Translations under genes and position numbers: made by a program | NCBI RefSeq assembly: GCF_027257975.1 | Contig: NZ_JANZKX010000002.1 | Coordinates: 124,001 to 188,000 of the forward strand | Reading direction: 5' to 3' | Length of the DNA: 64,000 bases | From: Pelomonas sp. BJYL3 | GTDB lineage: Bacteria; Pseudomonadota; Gammaproteobacteria; Burkholderiales; Burkholderiaceae_C | In this document: piece after piece, positions 42,847 to 52,417 of the stretch | How the letters are laid out: every line of letters begins with the position of its first letter | Position numbering within the stretch: the stretch's first letter is position 1 | The notes under the pieces: generated by a model | Databases searched by the model: none | Told to the model about the DNA's origin: nothing | Seen by the model: only the letters and a program-made list of their open reading frames with translations

Positions 42847-43503
42847 CTAGGGCTGGGTGGGCCAGTGCCGCTCGAAGACGGCGCGCACGGCGGGATGCTG
42901 CTCGATGCGCTGCAGCTGCGCCAGGAAGCCCGGCCGCTCCTTCGCCAGGCAGGGGCGGGTGCCCGACCAGCGGGACACCACGGTGGCCAGCAGCGCCAGG
43001 GCGTCCGGGCGCTGCAGCGGGCTGGCGTCCGGCGCCGGCAGCAGGGCGCCGAAGGTGTCGGCGAACAGGCACCAGTGCGCATGCAGGCGCTCGCGGGTGC
43101 CGGTGCGCAGGCGTTCGCAGCTGGCTTCATCCGGCTCATGCAGCCAGCGCTCGGGGTAGTCGCTGATGCTGATGGCGGCATAGCAGTTGGCCGCGATGTA
43201 GACCAGGCCGCGGATCGCCTGCGCGCGCGCCGCAGGCTCCGCCGGCAGCAGGCCGGAGGCCGGATGACTCAGGCCCAGGTGGATCAGGATGGCCGCGCTT
43301 TCGCTGAGCACGCCGCCGTCGGGCAGGACCAGGGTGGGGATCTGCTGCAGCGGGTTCACACGGGTCAGTGCCTCCAGCTCGGACTTCGGGTCCCAGGATG
43401 CGGCCTGGCGCTGCTCGAAGGGCAGCCCGGCCAGCGCGAGGGCGCATTCGATGGCCGCGGAACCGGAGCCGGGGTAGCCGAAAAGAACGTGCACGGCATG
43501 CAT
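42847..43503 (-). CDS. Glutathione S-transferase family protein
   Basis: The 218-residue protein has an N-terminal thioredoxin-like domain with GYPGSGSAAIECALALAGLPFE, the cis-Pro motif NPLQQIPTLVLPDGGVLSESAAILIHL, and an all-alpha C-terminal domain. The glutathione-activating residue is probably a Ser of GSGS. It likely heads a GST/GFA/Cdd1 operon; the GST/GFA pairing hints at glutathione-linked detoxification. Confidence 0.9.
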   Translation of the reverse strand: MHAVHVLFGYPGSGSAAIECALALAGLPFEQRQAASWDPKSELEALTRVNPLQQIPTLVLPDGGVLSESAAILIHLGLSHPASGLLPAEPAARAQAIRGLVYIAANCYAAISISDYPERWLHEPDEASCERLRTGTRERLHAHWCLFADTFGALLPAPDASPLQRPDALALLATVVSRWSGTRPCLAKERPGFLAQLQRIEQHPAVRAVFERHWPTQP

Positions 43504-43533
43504 GGACTCTCCTTGAATGGGTCGCTCAGGCGC

Positions 43534-46500
43534 TCAGACGCCGCCGCCCTGCTCCCAGCCCTCGTCCGGGTGCCGGGAGCGGCTGGCGGGCGCCTCCTGG
43601 CCGTCGACGGGGGCCTCCCGTGGCAGCTCGATGACGAAGCGGGTGCCCTCGCCCATCACGCTCTGCACCCGGATGCTGCCGCCCAGCAGCGTGTGGACAA
43701 TGTTGTAGCAGATGTGCAGCCCCAGCCCCGAACCGCCCTGGCCCAGCCGGGTGGTGAAGAAGGGCTCGAAGATGCGGCGCAGGTGCTCGGGCGGGATGCC
43801 GGCGCCGTTGTCCGAGAACTCGATCAGCACGCGGTCCGCGCCCTGGGCCTGGGTCAGCAGGCGCATGTGGCCGCCCTTGCGGCCCTCGAAGCCGTGCAGC
43901 ATGGCATTGAGCACCAGGTTGCTGACGACCTGCCCCAGCGGCCCGGGGTAGCTGTCCATGTCCAGCCCGGGCAGCAGCTGCAGGCTGATCTCGTGCTCCT
44001 CGCGGCGGATGCGGCTGGACAGCGTCATCACCACCTCCTCGACGGTCTGGGCCAGGTCGAAGCGGCGGCGCTGGTCCGAGGTCTGGTCCACCGCCAGCTG
44101 CTTGAAGCTGGCGATCAGGTTGGCGGCCTGGTCCAGGCTGCGCATCAGCAGCAGGGTCGAGGCCTCGCTGCCCTCGCAGAAGGCCTGCAGCTCGCTGCGC
44201 CGCAGGCCGCCGCCCTCGACCCGCCGCAGGAAGTCCCTGCTGGCATCGCGCAGGGTGCTGGCCATCAGCAGGCTGTTGCCGATGGGGGTGTTGAGCTCGT
44301 GGGCCACGCCGGCCACCAGGGAGCCCAGGGCGGCCAGCTTCTCCTGCTCCACCAGGCGGTCCTGCGCCAGCTGCAGGCGGCGGTAGGCCTCGGCGTTGTC
44401 GTAGGCCACCGCCGCGTAGGCGCCCAGGGTGCGCAGGATGTCCAGGTCGGCCAGCCCGAAGGCCTTGGGCCTTTCGCTGAGCACCGCGATCACGCCCATC
44501 ACCCGGCCCTTGAGCCGCATGGGCACGTAGAGGCCGGAGCGTGCCTGGCTCACCGGCCGCCCGTCGGCCAGGCGCGTGTCCTCCTGGCCGCTGATCTGGC
44601 GCACATGGCTGTCCAGGCGGCGGATGTCCTGGGGGAACTCGTCGATCATCAGCTCGCGGGCCTCCAGCACGCACTGGGTGGAGGGCTGGTCCAGTGCGGA
44701 GAGGCTGCGCTGGTAGGGCATGAAGGGCTGGCCGTCCTGCATGACGAAGTCGAAGTCGATCACGCCGGCGTCCCAGTTCACCCGGCCCACGCCGAACACG
44801 CTGGCGTTCATCAGCTCGCTGACGTGGGCATAGAGCGTCTGCTGGATGACGGGCAGCTCGCGGGTGGCGGTGATGTCGCGGCCGATCTCGCTGAGCAGGG
44901 TGATGCTGCGCCGCGCCTTCTCGGCCGCCTCGCGCTGGGCCTCGGCCTGCTGCTTCTCGACCTGCAGCTGGCGGCCCTGCTCCACCACCTCCTGAGTGCG
45001 CTGCGCCACCTTGGCCTCCAGGCTCAGCCGGGCGGCGTGCAGCTTGGCCGTGCGCCATCGGTAGGTCCAGGCCATCAGCGCCAGCAGGCCCAGCAGCAGG
45101 GAGAGGCGCCACCACCAGGTGCGCCAGAAGGGAGGCATCACCTCGATCTCGATCAGGGTCTGCGAGGGGCTCCAGACCCCGTCCGGATTGGCCGCGCGCG
45201 CCAGCAGCCGGTAGCGGCCGGGATCGAGATTGGTGTAGGTGGCGATGGCCTGCTCGCCCCGGCCCTGGATCCAGTCGCGGTCGAAGCCCTCCAGGAACCA
45301 GGCATAGCGGTTGCGCCGCGGATCAGCGAAATGCAGGGCCGCGAGCTCGAAGCTGACCATGGCCTCCTCATGGCCCAGGCGCATGTGGCGGGCCGCATGC
45401 AGCGGCCCGTCGATGCCCACGTCATGCAGGCTGAGGCTGGCGCTGGAGCCCACCTGCTGCGCGCTCACGGCCGCCCCGGTGCCGCCGGCGGCATGGGTGG
45501 TGGGCAGCAGGCTCTGGTTGTAGAGCCGCAGGTCCGACAGCACCACGCCGGGTGCCTGCGGGTTGTCGCGCAGCTGGGCGGGATGGAAGCGGATCACGCC
45601 CGTGCTGCCGAAGAAGAGGCTGCCATCGGGCCCGCGCGCCGCCGCGCCGAAGTTGACGCCGCCGCCGAAGCGCGAGCGGCCGGGGTAGCGGCGGGCGCGC
45701 TGCTGGTCCGGCAGCAGCTGCACCAGGCCGTCGTCCGCGCCCAGCCAGATCTCGCCGTCCAGGCTGTCCTGCATGGCGTCGTAGGAGCCCGGGCCCAGGC
45801 CCGGCGTGGCGGACCAGTCCCGCAGGCGCCAGCCGCCGGCATCCTGGCGCAGCTCGTGCACGCCCTGGTTGCTGGCCAGCCAGATGCGGCCCCGCACGTC
45901 CTGGCGCAGGGCGTGCACGGCCAGCTTCTGCGGCTGGCTCAGGGCCGCGTCGGGCGCGAGCGGGAATTCGAAGTCGTCGGTCTCGGGGCGGTACAGGTAG
46001 AGCCCGCCCTTGGTGCCGATCCACAGCCGCCCCTCGCGGTCCTCCAGCAGGCAGTCGATGGTGTCGTGCTGCAGGGCCTGGGCCACGCCGGGGCGGGCGG
46101 TGTAGCGGTGGGCGCGCAGCTCGCCGGGCTCGATGCGGTAGAGCCCCGCGGCGCTGCTGGCCCAGAGCCGGCCCTGGCGGTCCTGCACCAGGGCGCTGAT
46201 GGACGCGGCGGCCGGCGAGCTGGCATCCAGCGCCACGACCTGGCTGCGCCGCGTGCGGGTGTCGTAGCGCATCAGGCCGCCATCGCCGCCGGCCCACAGC
46301 AGACCCTCGCGGTCGCGCAGCAGGGTCTTGATGTTGCGCAGGGGCAGCTGGGCCGGCGGGATGCGCTCCACGTCGCCGCTGGCCAGGTGCAGGCGGTTGA
46401 GGCCGCCGCCGTAGATGCCCACCCAGACATGCTCGGCGTCGTCCGGCGCGAAGGCCATGGGCGAATCGCCGCTGAGGCTGCGTTCGTCGCCCGGCACATG

Positions 46501-47604
46501 GTGGTAACGCAGGAAGCCGCCCGAGCGAAGGTCGGCCAGGCTCACGCCCTTGCCCCAGCTGCCCACCCACAGCACCCCGTCGCGGTCGATCATCAGCGAG
46601 GCCACGCTGTCCGAGGCCAGGCTGTCGGGCACGGCGGGCTGGTGGCGGTAGCGGCGCAGGCCCTGGCCGTCGTCCCGCCACTGGAAGAGGCCCTGGTGGT
46701 CGCCCATGCCGATCCAGACGCCGCCCTCGCGGTCCTGCGCAAGGGCGAAGACGGTGCTGCGCGGCAGGTCCAGCGCGGAGAGGCGGGCATCGGGCCGGGC
46801 GGTGCTGCCGTCCGGGTCCAGGGCCCAGACCTGGAGGCCGCCGCTGAGGCCCACCCAGAGGCGCCCGCCCTGGTCCACCAGCAGGCTGCGGGGCAGCAGC
46901 TCCGAGGCCGGCCGGCCCTGCGCCATGGGATGCGAGCCCAGCTGCAGGCGCTGGCGCAGCTGGCCCTGGGCATCCACATGCAGCAGCCAGTCTTCCTGGG
47001 CGAACCAGACGCCGCCCTGGCCATCCCCCAGGAATGCACGCACCCGGCCCGCGGGCAGGGTCAGCTCCGCGGGCGGCTCCCAGCGGCTGAACTGCTCGCT
47101 CTGCCGGTCCAGCAGGTAGAGACCGCCGGCCAGGGCCGTCCAGAGCTGCGTGCCGGTGCGCGGCGCGAAGCCCAGCACGCGGCGCTGCTGCAGGGCCAGG
47201 CCGGGCGGCAGCGCCAGGCGGTGGATCTTCTCGGTGGCCAGGGCCAGGCGGTCCACGCCGTCGCTGGTGCCGACCCACAGGCTGCCCTGGCCGTCGTCCA
47301 GCAGGGCATGGACGAAGGGATGGCTGAGGGTGTCCGGCTGCTCGGGGCGGGCCGCGAAGGCCTGGACGTGCCGGCCGTCGAAGCGGGCCAGGCCGTTGGT
47401 GGTGCCCAGCCAGACGAAGCCGCGACGGTCCTGGAAGCTGACCACGATCGCGTCGCTGGGCAGGCCGCTGCCGGAGTTGAGCGCGGTGAAGGGCAGCGCC
47501 TGCAGGGAGGCCGCACACACGAGGGCGGGCAGCAGGGCGGCTGCCAGCCCGATCAGGGCGATCCGGGCCCCGGTCCTCTGCACAAGCCCAAGCCAAGACA
47601 CCAC
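43534..47604 (-). CDS. Giant propeller sensor histidine kinase (Reg_prop/Y_Y_Y/GAF)
   Basis: The 1356-residue protein has a signal peptide, then about 14 two-component-propeller repeats forming periplasmic beta-propellers (to about residue 760; recurring LW.GT..GL motifs), a Y_Y_Y domain (765-825), one membrane helix (about 830-850), a coiled coil, a GAF domain (920-1065), HisKA (phospho-His in GVAHELNTP near 1105) and HATPase_c (NLVLNAMLHG, DNGAGIP, GSGLGLHI). It has no fused receiver or AraC domain, unlike the Bacteroides hybrids, and no response regulator is adjacent. Propeller kinases often sense extracellular polymers. The start is one of two tandem GTG codons. Confidence 0.92.
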   Translation of the reverse strand: MVSWLGLVQRTGARIALIGLAAALLPALVCAASLQALPFTALNSGSGLPSDAIVVSFQDRRGFVWLGTTNGLARFDGRHVQAFAARPEQPDTLSHPFVHALLDDGQGSLWVGTSDGVDRLALATEKIHRLALPPGLALQQRRVLGFAPRTGTQLWTALAGGLYLLDRQSEQFSRWEPPAELTLPAGRVRAFLGDGQGGVWFAQEDWLLHVDAQGQLRQRLQLGSHPMAQGRPASELLPRSLLVDQGGRLWVGLSGGLQVWALDPDGSTARPDARLSALDLPRSTVFALAQDREGGVWIGMGDHQGLFQWRDDGQGLRRYRHQPAVPDSLASDSVASLMIDRDGVLWVGSWGKGVSLADLRSGGFLRYHHVPGDERSLSGDSPMAFAPDDAEHVWVGIYGGGLNRLHLASGDVERIPPAQLPLRNIKTLLRDREGLLWAGGDGGLMRYDTRTRRSQVVALDASSPAAASISALVQDRQGRLWASSAAGLYRIEPGELRAHRYTARPGVAQALQHDTIDCLLEDREGRLWIGTKGGLYLYRPETDDFEFPLAPDAALSQPQKLAVHALRQDVRGRIWLASNQGVHELRQDAGGWRLRDWSATPGLGPGSYDAMQDSLDGEIWLGADDGLVQLLPDQQRARRYPGRSRFGGGVNFGAAARGPDGSLFFGSTGVIRFHPAQLRDNPQAPGVVLSDLRLYNQSLLPTTHAAGGTGAAVSAQQVGSSASLSLHDVGIDGPLHAARHMRLGHEEAMVSFELAALHFADPRRNRYAWFLEGFDRDWIQGRGEQAIATYTNLDPGRYRLLARAANPDGVWSPSQTLIEIEVMPPFWRTWWWRLSLLLGLLALMAWTYRWRTAKLHAARLSLEAKVAQRTQEVVEQGRQLQVEKQQAEAQREAAEKARRSITLLSEIGRDITATRELPVIQQTLYAHVSELMNASVFGVGRVNWDAGVIDFDFVMQDGQPFMPYQRSLSALDQPSTQCVLEARELMIDEFPQDIRRLDSHVRQISGQEDTRLADGRPVSQARSGLYVPMRLKGRVMGVIAVLSERPKAFGLADLDILRTLGAYAAVAYDNAEAYRRLQLAQDRLVEQEKLAALGSLVAGVAHELNTPIGNSLLMASTLRDASRDFLRRVEGGGLRRSELQAFCEGSEASTLLLMRSLDQAANLIASFKQLAVDQTSDQRRRFDLAQTVEEVVMTLSSRIRREEHEISLQLLPGLDMDSYPGPLGQVVSNLVLNAMLHGFEGRKGGHMRLLTQAQGADRVLIEFSDNGAGIPPEHLRRIFEPFFTTRLGQGGSGLGLHICYNIVHTLLGGSIRVQSVMGEGTRFVIELPREAPVDGQEAPASRSRHPDEGWEQGGGV

Positions 47605-47729
47605 AAGCCGACCCCTGCTGCGAGCAGCCCCCAGGGTAACGAATGCCCGCCTCGCTGACCAGCCGGCACAACACCGCCCCCATCGAATCGGTGGGCAGGC
47701 CTGCGACGCGAACCGCGCGGTGTGCGGGC

Positions 47730-49391
47730 TCAGGGGCTGACCCAGTCTTGCGCCTGCCCGGCCGTCATGCCCTGGTGATGGCTCAGGTGGACCTGGCCCT
47801 GGAACCAGCGCTCCCAGCCGGCGGCGCGCAGGCGGTCCAGCACGGGGCCCTTGAGCTCGCTGAGATCCAGGCGCAGGCCCTGGCGCCGCAGGCTCTCGTG
47901 CAGTTCACGCAGGGCCTCCAGGCCGCTGTAGTCGATGCCGTTGACGGGCGACATCTGCAGCACCACGCGCCGCGTGCCCGGATGCTGCGCGAGCTGGGCC
48001 TGGACCACGTCGGCCAGGCTGCGGGCGTTGGTGAAGAGCAGGCTCTCGTCGATGCGCAGGCCCATCACCTCGGGCAGGATCTCGACCTCGTGGCGGTCGA
48101 CATTGCGGTAGTGCTCGGTGCCGGGCACGCGGCCCACCAGCGCCACATGCGGGCGCGCCGTGCGCTGCAGCAGCAGGGCGATGGAACCGAGCACGCCCAG
48201 GCCCAGGGCCGCGGCCACACTGACGTTGAGCACCAGCAGGGTCACGGCCAGCATCAGCAGGCCTTCGGCGCGCGCATAGCGCCAGGCCTCGAGATAGGGC
48301 CGCCACTGCAGGCCGGACAGCACCGCCACGAGGATGGTGGCCGCCAGCACGCTGCGCGGCAGCCAGGCCAGCGCGGGCGCCAGGCTCAGGGCCGCGGCGC
48401 CCATCAGCAGGGCGGCCATCACGCTGCTCATGCGGCTGCGGCTGCCGGCGTCGTACAGCAGGGCGCTGCGCGAGAAGCTGCCCGCCACCGGCATGCCCGC
48501 GCTGAAGGCGGCGGCGAGGTTGGCGCCGGCCAGGCCCATCAGCTCCCGCCGCGGGTCCACACGCTCGCCGCGCCGGCGCGCCAGCGCCTCGGCCACGACC
48601 AGGCTGCTGACGTAGGCGATCAGCGCGATCAGCAGCGCGCCCGGCAGCAGGGCCAGCCACAGGGCGGGGTCCAGCGGCGGCCATTGCAGACGGGGGTGCA
48701 GGGCGGGCAACGCGCCCACCAGCGGCACGCCCAGGCCCTGCGCCTGCACCGCCCAGGCCATGCCCAGCGTCAGCAGCAGGACGACCAGCGGCGCCAGCCG
48801 GGCCCAGAGCCCGCCCAGCAGGCGCCGGCCCAGCAGCAGCAGGGCCACCGCCGCCAGGCCGAAGCCCAGCGTGGGCGCATGCCAGCGCCAGCCGCTGCCC
48901 GCCGCGCTGGCGAGCAGCGCCGGCAGCTCGGAACCCTGGGCGGGGCTGCCCAGCAGGGCCGGCAGCTGGCTCAGCGCGATGGCCAGGGTGGCGCCCGTCT
49001 CGAAGCCGTGCAGCACCGGCACGCTCATCAGCGCGGCCAGCGCGTCCAGTCGCAGGGCGGCGGCCGCGGCCATCAGCAGGGCCGATTCGGCGGCCAGCAC
49101 CAGGGCCGCCTGGCTGGCGCTGTAGCCCGCCGGTGCGGCGGCCGTGGCCTGCGCCACCATCAGCGCGACGATGGCCACCGGGCCCACGCCCAGGTAGGGG
49201 CTGGAGCCCAGCAGGGCATAGGCCAGCAGGGGCAGCAGGCTGGCGTAGATGCCCACCTCGGCGGGCAGGCCGGCCAGCAGGGCGTAGGCCAGGCTCTGCG
49301 GGATCAGCAGCACGCTGACCACGGCGGCGGCGACCAGGTCCTCCTGCCAGGGGCCGCGGGCGTAGGCGCGCAGGGCTTGCAGCGGCTTCAC
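47730..49391 (-). CDS. SulP family anion transporter with STAS domain
   Basis: The 553-residue protein has a 12-14 helix SulP domain (PQSLAYALLAGLPAEVGIYASLLPLLAYALLGSS, PVAGSFSRSALLYDAGSRSRMSSV) and a C-terminal STAS domain (VVLQMSPVNGIDYSGLEALRELHESL). SulP proteins carry sulfate, bicarbonate or other anions. The GTG start overlaps the stop of the MBL gene (GTGA). That coupling suggests it moves a sulfur anion, perhaps sulfite or sulfate made by the MBL enzyme; direction is not evident. Confidence 0.93.
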   Translation of the reverse strand: MKPLQALRAYARGPWQEDLVAAAVVSVLLIPQSLAYALLAGLPAEVGIYASLLPLLAYALLGSSPYLGVGPVAIVALMVAQATAAAPAGYSASQAALVLAAESALLMAAAAALRLDALAALMSVPVLHGFETGATLAIALSQLPALLGSPAQGSELPALLASAAGSGWRWHAPTLGFGLAAVALLLLGRRLLGGLWARLAPLVVLLLTLGMAWAVQAQGLGVPLVGALPALHPRLQWPPLDPALWLALLPGALLIALIAYVSSLVVAEALARRRGERVDPRRELMGLAGANLAAAFSAGMPVAGSFSRSALLYDAGSRSRMSSVMAALLMGAAALSLAPALAWLPRSVLAATILVAVLSGLQWRPYLEAWRYARAEGLLMLAVTLLVLNVSVAAALGLGVLGSIALLLQRTARPHVALVGRVPGTEHYRNVDRHEVEILPEVMGLRIDESLLFTNARSLADVVQAQLAQHPGTRRVVLQMSPVNGIDYSGLEALRELHESLRRQGLRLDLSELKGPVLDRLRAAGWERWFQGQVHLSHHQGMTAGQAQDWVSP

Positions 49392-50260
49392 AGCGCGTTG
49401 AAGGGGATCTTCAGGTAATGGACGCCGTTGGACTCGGCCGCGGGCAGCTGGCCGGCGCGCACATTGACCTGCACCGAAGGCAGCAGCAGCAGGGGCATGG
49501 CCAGCGTGCGGTCACGGGCCTGGCGCAGGGTGACGAAGTCGGCCTCGCTGACGCCCGCGTGCAGGTGCACATTGCGCGCGCGCTGCTCGTCCACGGTGCT
49601 GATCCAGCAGGGCGGGCGGCCGTTGGGCGGGTAGTCGTGACACAGGTGCAGGCGGGTATGGCCGGGCAGGCCCAGCAGGCGCTGCACGGAGCGGTACAGC
49701 GTGGCCGCATCGCCGCCGGGGAAGTCGCAGCGGGCGCTGCCGTAGTCGGGCATGAAGAGGGTGTCGCCGATGAAGACGTCGTCCCCCACGCGGTAGCTGA
49801 TGCAGGCCGGCGTGTGGCCCGGCGTGTGCAGCACCTCGACCTCCAGGCCGCCGATGGCGAAGCGCTGGCCGTCCTCGAAGAGCTGGTCGAAGGGGCTGCC
49901 GTCCACGGGGATGCCGGGGTCGTTGAACAGGCGGCGGAAGACCTGCTGGACCTCGGTGATGCGCGCCCCGATGCCGATGCGCCCGCCCAGGCGCTGCTGC
50001 AGCCAGGGCGCGGCGCTGAGGTGGTCGGCGTGGCAGTGGGTCTCCAGCAGCCAGTCCACCGTCAGCTGCTGCTCGTGCACCCAGGCGGCGATGAGCTCGG
50101 CGCTGAGCGTGCCGCTGCGGCCGGACTTGGGGTCGTAGTCCAGTACCGGGTCGATGATGGCGCAGCGCCGGCTGTGCGGATCGGCCACGACATGGCTCAC
50201 CGTGTGGGTGGCCGCGTCGAAGAATGCGTGGATCTGGGCCTGGATCGGTGGGTGAGGCAT
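49388..50260 (-). CDS. MBL-fold protein, persulfide dioxygenase-like (Blh/ETHE1 group)
   Basis: The 290-residue protein has the metal-binding THCHADH (residues 74-80), LHTPGHTPACISY, GDTLFMPDYGSARCDFPGG and HLCHDYPPNGR, the pattern of ETHE1/Blh persulfide dioxygenases, which turn glutathione persulfide into sulfite with one mononuclear iron. The gene is translationally coupled to a SulP transporter, as expected if the product is exported. Start at MPHPPIQAQIHAFFD by family match. Confidence 0.88.
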   Translation of the reverse strand: MPHPPIQAQIHAFFDAATHTVSHVVADPHSRRCAIIDPVLDYDPKSGRSGTLSAELIAAWVHEQQLTVDWLLETHCHADHLSAAPWLQQRLGGRIGIGARITEVQQVFRRLFNDPGIPVDGSPFDQLFEDGQRFAIGGLEVEVLHTPGHTPACISYRVGDDVFIGDTLFMPDYGSARCDFPGGDAATLYRSVQRLLGLPGHTRLHLCHDYPPNGRPPCWISTVDEQRARNVHLHAGVSEADFVTLRQARDRTLAMPLLLLPSVQVNVRAGQLPAAESNGVHYLKIPFNAL

Positions 50261-50323
50261 GACGACTCCTGCGGGGCCCGGGCAGTATAGGTGGGGGGCC
50301 CCCGTGGAGGCCGCCTCCACGGC

Positions 50324-52417
50324 TCAGGGCGTCGTGGGGCCCAGCACCTGCAGCAGCTGCACGCGGGAGGAGATGCAGGCGGCGTCGAAGTCGGCCTGGA
50401 TCTGGGTCAGGGCCTCGGTGTCGTGGGCGTCGATGGTGGCAATGCCGATGGCACGGTTGCGGCCCTGGGCCTTGGCGGTGTAGAGCACCATGTCGGCCCA
50501 GTTGACCGCCTGCTCCCAGTGCAGGGACAGGCCCGTGGGCGGCAGCGGGAAGTGCGCGAAGCCGACCGAGACCGTCACGTGCAGCGGGCCGTCGGGCGTC
50601 TGCACGGCCTCACCACCCACGGCGAAGAGGATGCGCTCGGCCATCTGCTGCAGCTGGGCCGGCGGCACGCCGGGGATGAAGACCAGGAACTCCTCGCCGC
50701 CCCAGCGCACCACGAGATCCTCCTCGCGCACGGCCTGGCTGATGCGGCGCGAGACCTCGCAGATGACGGCGTCGCCCGCCGAGTGACCGTGCTCGTCGTT
50801 GACGTGCTTGAAGTGGTCGATGTCCACCATCAGCAGCGCGCCGTTGAAGGTGTTGGCGGCATGCTGCTCCATCACCGCCATGAAGTGGCGGCGGTTGGCG
50901 AGGTTGGTCAGGGGGTCGCGCTCGCTCTGGGCGCGCAGCAGGGCCTCGTTGGCCTTGAGCTGGCGATTGGCCAGGCGCACCTTCTTCAGCATCACCACCA
51001 GCAGCGGCAGCAGCAGCGCGGTCAGCAAGGCCAGGGCCATGCCCACGCGCTGGGCCAGCACGCTGTTGGAGACCTGGCGGGCCTTGAGCTCGCCATCGCG
51101 CTGCAGCAGGGTCAGCTCGGCGCTCTTGCGGTCGCTGTCGTAGCGCAGCCTGAGCTCGTCCAGCTGGGCCTTGCGCGACGCTTCCTGTACCTGAAGGCTC
51201 TGCTCGCGCTCGGCGATCAGGGCCTTGAGGGCCTCGGCCCACTGGCCGCTCTCGGCCCAGGCATCGGCGAGCTCTTCCAGCTCATGGCTGCGCTCGGCCG
51301 CGCCGACGAGCTCCGGGCGCATCGCGTCCAGGCGGCGCCGCTCCTGGCGTGCGGCATCGAACTGGTGCAGCTGGATCAGGGCCAGGCTCATGTTGTGGCG
51401 CACGATGCGCTCCATGCGGCGGTCCTGGAATTCCTCCAGGGCCGGCAGGGCCAGGCGGGCCGTGGCCAGGGCGCGCTCGGGCTGCTTGGCGCTCAGGTAG
51501 AAGTCAGCAAGATTGCTGCGCACCACGGCCTCGACCCGGCGGGCGCCTGCGCTGTGCGCCAGGCTCAAGGCCTCCTCCAGCGCGCGCAGCTGGCCGCTGC
51601 GGTCCTTGCGCGCGACGGCGATGCCGCCCTCGTAGACCTTGATGCGGGCCAGGGTCGGCTGGTCGCCCTGCGCAGCCTGCAAGGCCTGCGCCAGATGCTG
51701 GCGGCCGGCCTCGACCTGGTCCTGCTCGTGCTCGGCCACGGCCAGGCGGCCCAGGCTCAGGGCCAGCAGTCCCGGCAGCTTGAGCTGGCGGGCCAGTGCG
51801 ACATGGCGCTCGAGCACCGTGATGGCGCTGGCGCCGGCCCCGGTGGCTTCCTGGCTCAGGGCCAGCAGACGCAGGCCCAGCCAGGTGGCGGTGGCATCGC
51901 AGCCGGCCTCCACGCTCTCCCTGAGCTCAGCCTCCTGCCGGTCCCACAGGCAGGGCGGATGCAGCAGCTCCAGCCCCTTGCGGGCCAGCTCGCTGGCGGC
52001 TTGCGGATGGTCCTGGCGCTCGGCCACCATGGCGCGGATCAGCTGGGCATGGCCGGGGAAGTCCTGGTCCAGCTGGCGTGCCAGGGTCTCGGCCTCGGCG
52101 GCGCCCTGGCCCGAGGTCAGGGCGGCCGCCAGTGCGAGGGTCAGCTCCGCCTGCAGGGGAGCATCCCCCGCGGACTGGGCCAGCTGCACCATGGGCCGCA
52201 GTGAGCGGGCGGCCTCCACCGGGCGGTCGTAGGCCAGCAGGGTGAGCACCAGGGCCTCGCGGCGCAGCTCGGCCCGGCTGGAGGCGGCGGCGCCTGCGGG
52301 CGCGGGGGCGGCCAAGGGGCCGGTCACGGGAGCGAGCGCGGGGCCGGGTGCCGGGCCGGGCGCCGCGCTGGCGGTGCCGGCGGCCAGGGCCAGCAGCAGG
52401 GGCAGCAGGCGCTTCAT
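50324..52417 (-). CDS. TPR-like sensor diguanylate cyclase (second of a tandem pair)
   Basis: The 697-residue protein has a signal peptide, an Ala/Pro linker, a periplasmic TPR-like helical region (residues 50-440), a membrane helix near 470-490 (VGMALALLTALLLPLLVVML), a short coiled coil and a GGDEF domain with intact RWGGEEF. It should make c-di-GMP. Its ATG overlaps the stop of the paralogue upstream (ATGA), so the two are coupled. The sensed signal is unknown. Confidence 0.92.
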   Translation of the reverse strand: MKRLLPLLLALAAGTASAAPGPAPGPALAPVTGPLAAPAPAGAAASSRAELRREALVLTLLAYDRPVEAARSLRPMVQLAQSAGDAPLQAELTLALAAALTSGQGAAEAETLARQLDQDFPGHAQLIRAMVAERQDHPQAASELARKGLELLHPPCLWDRQEAELRESVEAGCDATATWLGLRLLALSQEATGAGASAITVLERHVALARQLKLPGLLALSLGRLAVAEHEQDQVEAGRQHLAQALQAAQGDQPTLARIKVYEGGIAVARKDRSGQLRALEEALSLAHSAGARRVEAVVRSNLADFYLSAKQPERALATARLALPALEEFQDRRMERIVRHNMSLALIQLHQFDAARQERRRLDAMRPELVGAAERSHELEELADAWAESGQWAEALKALIAEREQSLQVQEASRKAQLDELRLRYDSDRKSAELTLLQRDGELKARQVSNSVLAQRVGMALALLTALLLPLLVVMLKKVRLANRQLKANEALLRAQSERDPLTNLANRRHFMAVMEQHAANTFNGALLMVDIDHFKHVNDEHGHSAGDAVICEVSRRISQAVREEDLVVRWGGEEFLVFIPGVPPAQLQQMAERILFAVGGEAVQTPDGPLHVTVSVGFAHFPLPPTGLSLHWEQAVNWADMVLYTAKAQGRNRAIGIATIDAHDTEALTQIQADFDAACISSRVQLLQVLGPTTP

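Noticed and set aside
42865-47658. 1597-codon plus-strand open frame
   Set aside because: It is antisense to the GST and histidine kinase genes, whose domains are clear; the translation is low-complexity.
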